A stretch of 35,978 nt of DNA. It comes from an uncultured Hippea sp. (GTDB lineage: Bacteria; Campylobacterota_A; Desulfurellia; JAADFJ01). A program made the translations under genes and the position numbers. The stretch is from contig CAJVZA010000013.1 of assembly GCA_913009315.1 (NCBI GenBank), positions 1-35,978 of the forward strand, given 5' to 3'. The notes beneath the pieces were generated by a model. The model saw only the letters and a program-made list of their open reading frames with translations, did not search any database and had not been told where the DNA came from. Of this stretch, positions 16,989 through 25,482 are shown piece by piece (position 1 is the first letter of the stretch; every line of letters begins with the position of its first letter).

Positions 16989-17765
16989 ATGAGTTATATC
17001 GAATTAGAGGAAAGGAATAAAACGGCCATAATAAGATTCAATAGAGAAAAGAGCTTTAATGCAATGAATGGTGCACTTATTGTGGAGTTTGCCCAAAAGG
17101 TGAGGTTGATTGAGCAGACCGATTTTCGGACGATAATATTAACAGGCAGAGGCGCGGCATTTTCAGCCGGCGGAGATGTAATAAGTATGATGGAAACGGC
17201 TCGGAGTGAAAGAGGAAAATTTTTTAACAGACTTACTTTTCCTCTTCATGAAGCAATACTCAACATTGCAAAATCCGACAAAATATGGATTGCTGCCGTA
17301 AATGGTGTTGCTGCCGGTGCAGGAGTATCGGTAGCACTTGCATGCGATATGACAGTAGCATCAGAAGATGCTAAATTTATTTTATCATATGAGAAAATCG
17401 GACTTACTCCCGATGGCGGAGCAACATTTTTCCTGACTCATTTATTAGGTTTCAAAAAGGCTATAGAAATAGTGCTGAAGGATCCTGTAATAGATGTCCA
17501 CGAGGCGTTGCGATTAAATATCATCAATCAATACTTCAAAAACGATCAATTGTTAAGCGGTGCGCTGAGTATTGCAGAGTCAATAAACGAAAAATCTCAA
17601 GATGCAATGACTGCATCAAAAAGGCTCATAAGAAAACCTTACTTAGATTCATTAAAAGAGCAGCTGAATCGCGAATCCAGATCAATTGCAAAACTATCTG
17701 AAACAGAAAATGCTGAAATTGGAATGAAAGCTTTCATAGAAAAAAGGTTTCCGAAATTCAAGTAA
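16989..17765 (+). CDS. Enoyl-CoA hydratase/isomerase family protein
   Basis: Crotonase-fold enzyme, 258 aa, acting on acyl-CoA in the cytosol. The first oxyanion-hole segment is GRGAAFSAGGDV (about 50-62). The second is AAVNGVAAGAGVSVALACDMTV (about 100-120). The KIGLTPDGGATFFL segment has Asp and Gly where classical hydratases carry the second catalytic Glu. That PD-G pattern resembles PaaG-type isomerases, so an isomerase role is plausible. Good ribosome-binding site GGGAG about 8 bases before ATG. No other beta-oxidation gene is near. Last gene of the plus-strand run. Confidence 0.86.
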   Translation: MSYIELEERNKTAIIRFNREKSFNAMNGALIVEFAQKVRLIEQTDFRTIILTGRGAAFSAGGDVISMMETARSERGKFFNRLTFPLHEAILNIAKSDKIWIAAVNGVAAGAGVSVALACDMTVASEDAKFILSYEKIGLTPDGGATFFLTHLLGFKKAIEIVLKDPVIDVHEALRLNIINQYFKNDQLLSGALSIAESINEKSQDAMTASKRLIRKPYLDSLKEQLNRESRSIAKLSETENAEIGMKAFIEKRFPKFK

Positions 17766-17900
17766 CTTTATTCTCGCACTAAACTAATCTTCAACCACAA
17801 TCTCTACAAAACATTCAAAAAGGTTGCAAGTCCGCTATTCACAGAAAAGTCGGAAGAGCCTTTTTTATAAGAGAGTACTTATAGTAATATGCAAGGCAAG

Positions 17901-18476
17901 CTACAAGGTTATCAAAGCATCCCCGTTATAACGGTTTGCAGCTTTGTCAAATCGGTATTTATACCAATACAGTGCTGCTTCTGCGGCTTTGTCAAAGATA
18001 TTATCAAAGAGTTCCAACTCATCCTTCTTGAGTCGCTTAAGTACATAAGAAGCGGCATTTTCCTCCGACCGGCCTATGCCGATTCTTAAACGCACAAACT
18101 CTCTGCTGCCGAGTTGAGCTATTATGGATTCAACTCCCTTGTGTCCCGCGCTTGCCCCGCCATTCTGAAATCGTATCTTTCCAATCTGAAGGTCAAGATC
18201 ATCCGATATTATGAGAAGATCATCGAGGCTGATTTTAAAATAACTGACAATAGAGCAAACGGCAAAGCCGGACAGATTCATATAGGTAAGCGGTTTGGCC
18301 AAAAGCAGAGCGTTACCAACATCTTTTGCTACCATAGCTTTAAATCTCCTGGATTCCGCAAAAGAACAGCCGCATCTGTTTGCTATTTTATCTACAACCC
18401 CAAACCCTGCATTATGTCTCGTGGCACTGTAATCACTGCCGGGATTGCCAAGTCCGACAATCAGACTAAACGACAA
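17901..18476 (-). CDS. pth: Peptidyl-tRNA hydrolase
   Basis: Recycles tRNA by hydrolysing peptidyl-tRNA released from ribosomes. It is 191 aa, normal length. Key residues are N11 (GLGNPG), catalytic H21 (TRHNAGF), N67 (TYMNLSG) and the DD pair at 92-93. The GGASAGHKGVESI loop and FVRLRIGIGR follow. It closes the ispE-tRNA-Gln-prs-rplY-pth cluster, an arrangement common in many bacteria, and lies 15 bases after rplY. It converges on the enoyl-CoA hydratase gene; no strong terminator was found in the 135 bases between them. Confidence 0.95.
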   Translation of the reverse strand: MSFSLIVGLGNPGSDYSATRHNAGFGVVDKIANRCGCSFAESRRFKAMVAKDVGNALLLAKPLTYMNLSGFAVCSIVSYFKISLDDLLIISDDLDLQIGKIRFQNGGASAGHKGVESIIAQLGSREFVRLRIGIGRSEENAASYVLKRLKKDELELFDNIFDKAAEAALYWYKYRFDKAANRYNGDALITL

Positions 18477-18491
18477 CCTTAATACCGCAAA

Positions 18492-19067
18492 TTAAGATTC
18501 TGAACTTTCTTCTTCGGCTGTTTCAGCAGTTTCCTCAGTCTTTGCTCTTCCAACCACACTCGCTATAGTAAAAAATAATCTCCCCTTGATTTTGACATTG
18601 TCAGGAAGCTTCAGTTCTGTTGCCCTTAGCGCATCGCCAATTACCATATCGCTGACATCAACCTCAATTGAGCTGGGTATCTGAGTTGCCGGAGCAGTCA
18701 CATTTATGCTTGTCCGAGCCTGATTAAGCACTCCTCCGATTTTTACTCCTTTTGGAATTCCGGTCAAAATCACCGGAACTTTTACATTCGTAAAATGATT
18801 TTCCTTCGCCTCATAAAGATCAATATGTAAAATTTCATCGGTTACAGGATGTCGGGCAACATCTTTTACCAAAATTTTGACCACCGTATCATCTATACTT
18901 ACTTCGTTGAGATTGGTTCTGTTTCGTAAAAAAGCAAGCTCCTGGGCGTCTTTTACGGACAGATAAACATTTTTATTTTGTGTACCGGGGCCGTAGAGTT
19001 CAGCCGGAACAAATCCCGCACGCCTTGTTTTCTTACCGTCTTCTTCCCTTCTATGTAGATTTATCAT
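18492..19067 (-). CDS. rplY: 50S ribosomal protein L25/Ctc, long form
   Basis: Binds 5S rRNA on the large subunit. The 191-aa protein is the Ctc-type long form. The N-terminal L25 domain (about 1-85) starts with RAGFVPAELYGPG. The C-terminal TL5 domain (about 90-175) includes VPVILTGIPKGVKIGGVL and IEVDVSDMVIGDALRATEL. An acidic Glu-rich tail follows. A good ribosome-binding site AGGAGG is just upstream (19073-19078). It sits 9 bases after prs and before pth, as is typical. Confidence 0.95.
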   Translation of the reverse strand: MINLHRREEDGKKTRRAGFVPAELYGPGTQNKNVYLSVKDAQELAFLRNRTNLNEVSIDDTVVKILVKDVARHPVTDEILHIDLYEAKENHFTNVKVPVILTGIPKGVKIGGVLNQARTSINVTAPATQIPSSIEVDVSDMVIGDALRATELKLPDNVKIKGRLFFTIASVVGRAKTEETAETAEEESSES

Positions 19068-19076
19068 TTTTTCCTC

Positions 19077-20012
19077 CTATAAAAACAATGAACTAACAGA
19101 TTCATTATTGTAAATTCTTCTCATTGCTTCACCTATCAATGAAGAAACCGAAAGAACTTCAAGTTTTTCAAACAGTTTTTCCTTTGGCAGCTTTATAGTA
19201 TCCGTTACTATAAAACGTGATATCGGCGATTGAGCAATTTTCTCTTTTGCGTTTCCTGATAAAATTGAATGAGTACAGCATACTACAACATTGGTAGCAC
19301 CTTCCTTTTTTAGCGCATCTGCAGCTTTGCATATTGTGCCTGCCGTATCAACAATATCATCAACTATCAAAGCAATTTTCCCCTTTATCTCTCCGATTAC
19401 ATGCATTACCTCACTTACATTTGCTTTTTGTCGCCTTTTATCAATCATAGCAACCTTGGCATTAATCTTTTTCGCAAAATAACGCGCCCTCTCCATTCCG
19501 CCTGCATCGGGAGAAACAACAACACAATTTTTTATACCACTTCGTACCACGTGATCAATAAGTACAGGAGCTGCATACAAATGATCGACCGGTATATCAA
19601 AAAACCCCTGAATCTGACCGGTATGCAGGTCAACCGACAATACTCGTGACGCTCCTGCCTTTGTCAGGAGATCGGCAACCAGTTTTGCCGTTATAGGTAC
19701 TCGGGGTCTGTCTTTCCTGTCCTGTCTTGCATAAGCATAATACGGAATAACCGCTATAATCTGCTTTGCCGAAGAACGCTTGAGCGCATCACATAAAACC
19801 AGAAGTTCCATAAAACTTTCATTGACATCAGGATAACATGATTGAACAACAAACACATCGCTTCCGCGAACATTCTCTTTCACGTGCACATATATTTCAC
19901 CGTCTGAAAAACGAGAAATATCGACATCGGTAAGATTCACTCCGAGATAATCTGTAATCTTTTTCGCCAATGGAAGATTCGAGCTTCCTGATATAATTTT
20001 CATATCATTCAT
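19077..20012 (-). CDS. prs: Ribose-phosphate pyrophosphokinase
   Basis: Makes PRPP from ribose 5-phosphate and ATP for nucleotide, His and Trp synthesis. It is 311 aa, matching class I enzymes. Motifs are SRFSDGEIYVHVKENVRG (near 33-50), YYAYARQDRKDRPRVPITAK (flexible loop region), VVSPDAGGMERARYFAKK and the PRPP-binding loop VDDIVDTAGTI. The start was taken at the first ATG; an internal ATG at codon 4 gives MKIISGSSN and is equally plausible. It lies directly downstream of tRNA-Gln. Confidence 0.96.
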   Translation of the reverse strand: MNDMKIISGSSNLPLAKKITDYLGVNLTDVDISRFSDGEIYVHVKENVRGSDVFVVQSCYPDVNESFMELLVLCDALKRSSAKQIIAVIPYYAYARQDRKDRPRVPITAKLVADLLTKAGASRVLSVDLHTGQIQGFFDIPVDHLYAAPVLIDHVVRSGIKNCVVVSPDAGGMERARYFAKKINAKVAMIDKRRQKANVSEVMHVIGEIKGKIALIVDDIVDTAGTICKAADALKKEGATNVVVCCTHSILSGNAKEKIAQSPISRFIVTDTIKLPKEKLFEKLEVLSVSSLIGEAMRRIYNNESVSSLFL

Positions 20013-20030
20013 AATTCACCTTTGTTTTCA

Positions 20031-20105
20031 TGGTTGGGGCGGGAGGGTTCGAACCTCCGAATGCAGGAGTCAAAGTCCTGTGCCTTACCGCTTGGCTACG
20101 CCCCA
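20031..20105 (-). tRNA. tRNA-Gln (anticodon TTG)
   Basis: A full cloverleaf can be drawn. The acceptor stem TGGGGCG pairs with CGCCCCA. The D arm is GCCAAGCGGTAAGGC. The anticodon stem CAGGA/TCCTG encloses loop CTTTGAC with anticodon TTG. The T arm GGAGG-TTCGAAC-CCTCC is perfect. The 3' CCA is encoded (after discriminator A). It lies between ispE and prs, on the same strand. Confidence 0.97.
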
Positions 20106-20138
20106 TCGCCGATAATTGTATCGTTAAATATTGTATTT

Positions 20139-20993
20139 TCAACAGAACTTTTCCGACAACTTTATAGAATGAGTCGTAAAACAGTTCCATCCTGCTTCCA
20201 TTTTTAAATTTTTAAAACATTCCTCCATCTTTTTTTTATTTTCGAACATTCCGACAACACTGCTGCCTGAACCTGTCATAAAAACAGGGCTCCCGCCGGC
20301 TGCTGCAGAAAGAGCTTCGATTGCCTTTTGCACGGGTTCAACCATAAAAGCTACCGGCAGTTGAAGATCATTTTGTATGATCCTCGACAGAGCATCAAAA
20401 TCAATCACAGCGGGCAGATGTTTTATAGTAGCAGTTTTGCCTGTTGTCAACCGGTCATACCAATTATATGCCGATTTTGTCGATACCTGAATTCCCGGAT
20501 AAACTATGACAAAGTAAAGCATTGAGAACAGATTCAACGGCTTGATCCTTTCACCTCTTCCACCCATAAGAATCAACGTCGAATCCTCAAAAAAAAGCGG
20601 TAGATCCGAGCCGCAAATAAGGGCAACTTTTACCAAATCATGTTTCGGCAAATTCAATTCCCACAATTTGTTCAATGCTTTGATTGATGCAGCGGCATCA
20701 GAGCTTGCACCTCCTAATCCGGCACCTGCGGGAATACTCTTTTTGACTCTAATTTTCGCTCCACCGTTATATCCATAGAATTTCTGCAATGTATCGGCAG
20801 CCCTATAAACAAGATCATCTTTTCCTAAGCCAAGCTTCGATTCAACCGTAATTTCATTACTTTCAGTCGGCAAGATATCAATTTCATCAAATATATCAAC
20901 AAAACAAACGAGAGAATGCAAATTATGAAAACTACCCGATTTTCCTTTTATTTTTAGCAATAGATTCAGTTTTGCGGGCGTATTCAAAACCAT
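20139..20993 (-). CDS. ispE: 4-diphosphocytidyl-2-C-methyl-D-erythritol kinase
   Basis: MEP-pathway isoprenoid enzyme that phosphorylates CDP-ME with ATP. The 284-aa GHMP kinase has the N-terminal TPAKLNLLLKI motif with Lys8. The ATP-binding loop is PAGAGLGGASSDAAAS (88-103), and FMTGSGSSVVGMF is the third GHMP motif. Its presence implies the cell makes isoprenoids by the MEP route. The start overlaps the HlyD-like gene by 10 bases, so the two are probably co-transcribed. Upstream of tRNA-Gln-prs, as in many bacteria. Confidence 0.95.
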   Translation of the reverse strand: MVLNTPAKLNLLLKIKGKSGSFHNLHSLVCFVDIFDEIDILPTESNEITVESKLGLGKDDLVYRAADTLQKFYGYNGGAKIRVKKSIPAGAGLGGASSDAAASIKALNKLWELNLPKHDLVKVALICGSDLPLFFEDSTLILMGGRGERIKPLNLFSMLYFVIVYPGIQVSTKSAYNWYDRLTTGKTATIKHLPAVIDFDALSRIIQNDLQLPVAFMVEPVQKAIEALSAAAGGSPVFMTGSGSSVVGMFENKKKMEECFKNLKMEAGWNCFTTHSIKLSEKFC

Positions 20994-22111
20994 TTAGATT
21001 GTTTTACATCAACGGCAACCGGCGTATAAAGCGGATATTTTGCTATAGTAGCTTCAGGCTTAATAAACAATTTTATCGTACTATTTCTATCAATGGCTTT
21101 GTTATTATAATAAATCTCATCAATTTGCCCTTTTATTTTTTGTCCGGCTATAGTTATGGTTACATCAGCTCCCTTCTTGATTTCACCGGTTGTATGATAA
21201 TATGCAATAATACGCATCTGCTTGGGCTTATAAAAGAAAAAAAGCGTATCTCGAGGATAAACCTTTGAAGGGACAGGTGCGGAAATTTTGTAAACGATTC
21301 CATTCGTATCAGAGGTAATATAGCTGTATTGTTCCGGTTTCTTTTCTATAATAATTTTTTTATTGCTGCTGACGGTTATCTTTTTGGGATTTTTAATTTT
21401 AGTTTTAGCTTGCTGCAAAATAATATTTTTCGGCAACTTGCCGATCTTATTTATTGAACCATTCGATAGCGTACTATTAGATAGCATGCTTTTTTTCAAT
21501 CTTCTTACGATTTTTTTTATATTTAAAATTTTAGCATCTTTACTTTTTGCCTGGAAAGAAGAAATCAGACCTTTTTTGTAAAGCCGCTTTAATCTTTTTT
21601 GTGTGATGAGTGCCTTTTTAAGATTATGTCTGTAAAAATCCAGCAGCAAGCTGTTAAGTTTATGTTCTTTTATCTTACCTATGCGATCCTGGATTAACAA
21701 TTTAGAAAGATAGTCTGATATAAACATTAGCTGCTGAGTAATATTTTTTAGCCTCAATCCATTTTCTTTTAATGCATAGTTCAGCTTGTCGGTTATATGA
21801 TTGATCTTCTCCAGTTCTTGTTTTTGTTCGCTTTTCAATATTTTCAAGAGCCGGTCACTCAAAACATTGGGGCTTTTAACTTTAAGATAAGCTATCTTTG
21901 TGCCTTTTTTTATAACAGATAACGCCTTAATGTCTATTCTGATCAGATAGCCCTGCTTATCTATTCTGAATCGATTTTGAGGCGCCCAAATATAAGCATT
22001 ATTTATTCTGATATGTTTATTTATATAAAAAGCTTTACTCAAGAGCGACAAAAATAGAATGATGCCGATACCCACAACAAGCGATTCAACAATCTGATAT
22101 TTTCTCATCAT
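20984..22111 (-). CDS. HlyD-like membrane-anchored protein of unknown role
   Basis: Predicted inner-membrane protein of 375 aa with one N-terminal anchor (about 10-30). A periplasmic part follows, containing a beta/lipoyl-like segment (about 40-75). Next is a long, Lys/Leu-rich helical region (about 85-215), then a returning beta-barrel part with DTNGIVYKISAPVPSKVYPRDTL and ..GADVTITIAGQKIKGQI... This half-motif, helical hairpin, half-motif order is that of membrane-fusion (HlyD/EmrA) proteins. No pump or outer-membrane partner is adjacent. Overlaps both the amidase (ATGA) and ispE. The family call is moderate and the function unknown; an envelope or polysaccharide role is possible. Confidence 0.6.
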   Translation of the reverse strand: MMRKYQIVESLVVGIGIILFLSLLSKAFYINKHIRINNAYIWAPQNRFRIDKQGYLIRIDIKALSVIKKGTKIAYLKVKSPNVLSDRLLKILKSEQKQELEKINHITDKLNYALKENGLRLKNITQQLMFISDYLSKLLIQDRIGKIKEHKLNSLLLDFYRHNLKKALITQKRLKRLYKKGLISSFQAKSKDAKILNIKKIVRRLKKSMLSNSTLSNGSINKIGKLPKNIILQQAKTKIKNPKKITVSSNKKIIIEKKPEQYSYITSDTNGIVYKISAPVPSKVYPRDTLFFFYKPKQMRIIAYYHTTGEIKKGADVTITIAGQKIKGQIDEIYYNNKAIDRNSTIKLFIKPEATIAKYPLYTPVAVDVKQSKWF

Positions 22112-23352
22112 TTGTAACCGAAAAATTTTTCTACTCCATCTGATATACCGCTTACAATTTGCTCCTGATAACTTTTGTTCAATAAAAGTTTTGCTTCGTT
22201 GCGATTTGTTATAAAACCCACTTCAATCAGAACGGAAGAAACTTTTGTTCCGGCTAAAACATAAAAAGGAGCCTGCCTGACGCCAAGATTAGTTCTTTTT
22301 GTGTGAAGCATTTTAAAGATATCTTCCTGAATATCCTTCGCAAGAATACTTGATCTGCCTATTTTTGCATTCTGCACAAGCCCAACCAATATTTTCTGCA
22401 GTACACCCATCTGAGCTGGAGTAATACCATTTTCTCTTGATGCTATGAGAAGTGTCTTCTTGTCTGCCTTAGTCGTAAGAAAAAATGTTTCAATTCCTGA
22501 AAGCTTTTTGTTTCTTGAGGCGTTGGCATGGATAGATATAAACGCATCTGCATGATGTCGATTTGCAAACTCTGCACGCTTCTCAAGCGTTATAAACCGG
22601 TCGGTACTGCGTGTCAATAAAACAGTTGCACCCTCTTTTTTCAAACTTCTGTAAAGTTTTTTGGCAATTTCTAAAACAAGATTCTTTTCTTTAATGCCAA
22701 AATATCCTGAAGCACCGGGGTCTTTGCCGCCATGACCCGGATCTATCACTATAATTTTTCCGCTTAAGGGCTTTAATTGGTCCGCGTATTTTGCGGAAAA
22801 TATTAATTTTTTAGATGAGAACTTCTTTTTATCTTTTAAAACTAATTTTGCTTCCCAGCTATCAGGATACTCATCCAGCAGCTTTTTTTTCCATAGCAGG
22901 TAGGTCGATATTTTTTGTTTTTTATAAAGATCATAGATAGCAAAATAGCTGTAAGCTCTCGCTCTGCCGTTTTTGGAATATTTTATAATTTCATATGCGC
23001 TTTGGCGTACCCTGTCCTGAAAAAACAGTGAATGATTCTTCCTGGAAAGATATCGGTATAGATCAAGCATCCTTATCGCAGCCAATGCACCTTTATAACT
23101 ATTTGGCGATTTTTTGAACAGACTGTCATAACCGGCTATAATAAACTTAAATTTGGTATATTGTGCAACATTCTTACTTCTCAGGATTTTTTCCTGGGAA
23201 TAAAGCGTATTATAGGAAAGCCCGTAAGAAACATTTTGAAAGGCGGAAACTGCAATTAAAGCAGCAATTAACGTTAAAAATATGTTTATTTTATAGTGTA
23301 ATACGGTTTTTAGGCTCGTAATCTTATTTTTTAGAATTTCGTTCACCCGCAT
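22108..23352 (-). CDS. N-acetylmuramoyl-L-alanine amidase (Amidase_3)
   Basis: Periplasmic zinc hydrolase that removes stem peptides from peptidoglycan, needed for cell separation. The 414-aa protein has an N-terminal signal or anchor (about 22-44), a helical region of about 120 residues resembling TPR-type repeats, and the Amidase_3 domain from about 198. Zinc ligands are H207 (IDPGHGG), E222 (IKEKNLVLEIA) and H275 (SIHANAS). The catalytic Glu lies in VLIEVGFITN near the C-terminus. The N-terminal half is not the usual AMIN domain. Its ATG lies inside rpoN (29-base overlap). Confidence 0.9.
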   Translation of the reverse strand: MRVNEILKNKITSLKTVLHYKINIFLTLIAALIAVSAFQNVSYGLSYNTLYSQEKILRSKNVAQYTKFKFIIAGYDSLFKKSPNSYKGALAAIRMLDLYRYLSRKNHSLFFQDRVRQSAYEIIKYSKNGRARAYSYFAIYDLYKKQKISTYLLWKKKLLDEYPDSWEAKLVLKDKKKFSSKKLIFSAKYADQLKPLSGKIIVIDPGHGGKDPGASGYFGIKEKNLVLEIAKKLYRSLKKEGATVLLTRSTDRFITLEKRAEFANRHHADAFISIHANASRNKKLSGIETFFLTTKADKKTLLIASRENGITPAQMGVLQKILVGLVQNAKIGRSSILAKDIQEDIFKMLHTKRTNLGVRQAPFYVLAGTKVSSVLIEVGFITNRNEAKLLLNKSYQEQIVSGISDGVEKFFGYK

Positions 23353-24577
23353 TTTTTATGCCAAGCATGGATCTATATTTTGCCACTGTTCTTCTAACAA
23401 GCAATATACCCTCTTTTTTTAATTGAATCATTATATCTTTATCACTTAACCGATTTTCAGGAATTTCATTTTTTATTAGCTTTTCAATTTTATTTAATAT
23501 AATCTGTCTTGAAATATTATTTACACCGGCAGATCTTATAAACAGATTTTTAAGTTCTACCGATCCATGGGAGGTTGAAAGATATTTATCCGCTATAGCT
23601 CTGCTGACAGTTGAAATATGACAATCGGCTTTTTGAGAAACATCTTCAAGGGATAACGGATTCAAAACTGACGGATCACCGGTAATAAAAAATTGCTTTT
23701 GATGTCCGGCAACAATTCTGATTATTTTTTCTATGCTTCTTTTCCTCTGACTAACGAAATTGACAAGTTCTTTTGCCTCAGCATACTCGCTTTTTTCGGT
23801 TTTATCTAATGTTTTCGAGTCAATCTGGTAAAGACCGACATCATAGAACCTGTTCATGGAAATATTGATTTTGCCGTCTTCAATCCATACGGCAGCTTCG
23901 GGCTCAATGCTGTTTTCCGGCTCATCATCATACTGCAATCCGGGATACGGGTTCAATGATTCCAAAATTTTCCTTGCATGCATAATTTCATCATCACTGA
24001 AGCCCAGCATATCTTTTATGCCTGTCCATCCATATTTCTCTAAAATGTCAGAGCCGTCTTTTATAATAGATTTTGCTATATTTTCATTCGGATACAATAT
24101 ATTAAGCTGAATTAACAACGATTCGGAAGGGGAGCGGGCTGCAATGCCGGCAGGCTCAAACTGCTGTACAATTGCCAGAACGGCTTCAATATCTCCTGTT
24201 TCGCAGTTTAAAGATGTAGCTATATCCTCAATAGGTTCAATTAGGTATCCCTTGTTATCCAATGAATCAATTATATATCGGCCTATTTCAAGCTGTTTAC
24301 CGGTTGTCTGATAGCGCAGCTGATCGGCAAGGACATCTCTGAGGGATATCTTATTGGATGCTCTATTATCAATTATCATATTAACAGGAGAAAAACTCTT
24401 GCTTGTTGGATGAGACATAGTAATAAAAGGAGAATTTTTAAGTTTTTCGTGTAGATGCTTTTTCAGATTTTCCGATGGCATTGAGAGTATCGTAAGCGAC
24501 TGACGCATCTTAAGATTTAATTTAAGATTTAATTTAAGGGTGGGTTTAATCACGGTTCTTATAGTCATAGTGTTCAT
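23324..24577 (-). CDS. rpoN: RNA polymerase sigma-54 factor
   Basis: Directs RNA polymerase to -24/-12 promoters with AAA+ activators. I place the start at ATG 24577, which overlaps the lptB stop as ATGA and gives 417 aa, short for the family (about 450-500). A longer reading from 24649 would overlap lptB by 76 bases. Region I is short and contains a repeated LKLN unit. The central domain has CBD-type signatures (IDSLDNKGYLIE; QFEPAGIAARSPSESLLIQL). The helix-turn-helix reads CHISTVSRAIADKYL, and the RpoN box reads VRRTVAKYR near the end. The lptB-rpoN pair is a classical arrangement. Confidence 0.93.
   Translation of the reverse strand: MNTMTIRTVIKPTLKLNLKLNLKMRQSLTILSMPSENLKKHLHEKLKNSPFITMSHPTSKSFSPVNMIIDNRASNKISLRDVLADQLRYQTTGKQLEIGRYIIDSLDNKGYLIEPIEDIATSLNCETGDIEAVLAIVQQFEPAGIAARSPSESLLIQLNILYPNENIAKSIIKDGSDILEKYGWTGIKDMLGFSDDEIMHARKILESLNPYPGLQYDDEPENSIEPEAAVWIEDGKINISMNRFYDVGLYQIDSKTLDKTEKSEYAEAKELVNFVSQRKRSIEKIIRIVAGHQKQFFITGDPSVLNPLSLEDVSQKADCHISTVSRAIADKYLSTSHGSVELKNLFIRSAGVNNISRQIILNKIEKLIKNEIPENRLSDKDIMIQLKKEGILLVRRTVAKYRSMLGIKNAGERNSKK
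24508..24541 (-). repeat. Imperfect tandem repeat encoding LKLN units in rpoN
   Basis: A 12-base unit (TTAAGATTTAAT on the plus strand) recurs about two and a half times and encodes repeated LKLN in region I of sigma-54. Slippage here would change region I by whole 4-residue units without breaking the frame. Confidence 0.6.
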
Positions 24578-25302
24578 AGTTTGAAATCTCTCCCAAGATA
24601 GATTGACTGAACTGTTCTGTTGTTTGCAATCTCCTGCGGTTTGCTGCATGCAATTACTCTTCCCTCATTTATAATACAAACAATATCAGTTACATCAAAA
24701 GCGTCTCTAACATTGTGATCGGTAATTACAATTCCAATCTTATCTTTTGCAAGCTCTTTGATAATTGCTTTTATTTGTCCTACCACTATCGGGTCAATAC
24801 CGGCAAACGGTTCATCCAGAAGCAGAAATTTCGGTTTAGCGACAAGTGCTCTTGCAATCTCAGTGCGCCTGCGTTCCCCGCCCGAGAGCGAATAGCCTCT
24901 GATTTTTCGTATTGCCTTCAAATCAAATCTGTCCAAAAGATACTCGGTTATCTGATGCTGCTTATCCCTGCTTTTATATAAAAATTGAGCAATCGCTCTA
25001 ATATTCTGCTCAACAGTCATACCGCGAAAAATCGATGCCTCTTGAGGAAGATATCCAATTCCAAGCCTGGCTCTCTGAGGCATCGAAAGGCTTGAAATAT
25101 CGCTTCCGTTAAACAATACAACTCCTTTATCGGCCTTTATAATACCGACAATCATATAAAAAGAGGTTGTCTTGCCTGCGCCGTTAGGACCCAAAAGACC
25201 TGTCACTTCTCCCTGCTTGGCTTCAAAAGAGACATCTCTGACGCCCCATTTTTTCCCAAATCGCTTTGCAAGATGCTCGACAACAAGACTGTTTTCCTTC
25301 AT
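24574..25302 (-). CDS. lptB: Lipopolysaccharide export ATPase LptB
   Basis: Cytoplasmic ATPase of the LptB2FG machine that moves LPS to the outer membrane. It is 242 aa. Walker A is GPNGAGKTT (38-46), the Q-loop YLPQEASIFRGMTVEQNI, signature LSGGE (139-143) and Walker B LLLDEP (160-165), followed by FAGIDPI. The FAGIDPIVVGQIK and IGIVITDHNVRDAFDVTD segments are diagnostic of LptB among ABC ATPases. Followed by rpoN with a 4-base overlap. lptA and lptC, which often precede it, are not here. A TATAAT-like box lies just before its start (25309-25314). Confidence 0.94.
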   Translation of the reverse strand: MKENSLVVEHLAKRFGKKWGVRDVSFEAKQGEVTGLLGPNGAGKTTSFYMIVGIIKADKGVVLFNGSDISSLSMPQRARLGIGYLPQEASIFRGMTVEQNIRAIAQFLYKSRDKQHQITEYLLDRFDLKAIRKIRGYSLSGGERRRTEIARALVAKPKFLLLDEPFAGIDPIVVGQIKAIIKELAKDKIGIVITDHNVRDAFDVTDIVCIINEGRVIACSKPQEIANNRTVQSIYLGRDFKL

Positions 25303-25482
25303 AATGCTATATTATAGCAGATCAGTCAAAAATACAAAATATAATGAGACCAAAAAATGGTTTAAGTGTTCAGGACGATCATTCGCAGATCAATAGGAGC
25401 ATCATAAATGCTTCGGTTTCTATGAACTTCACTTGCATAGCAACTGAACTCAATTCAAAAGATCTCAGGGTATCTGTCTTAA

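Noticed and set aside
17780-17880. Possible terminator between enoyl-CoA hydratase and pth
   Set aside because: AAAAAGG and CCTTTTTT could pair, but the loop would be about 35 bases and the stem is almost all A-T.
24578-24649. Longer N-terminus for sigma-54
   Set aside because: It would overlap lptB by 76 bases and adds residues unlike sigma-54 region I; ATG 24577 gives a standard ATGA overlap.
25340-25352. ATGAGACCA string similar to the repeat arm
   Set aside because: Only nine bases match, with no CACAATAA continuation and no inverted partner.
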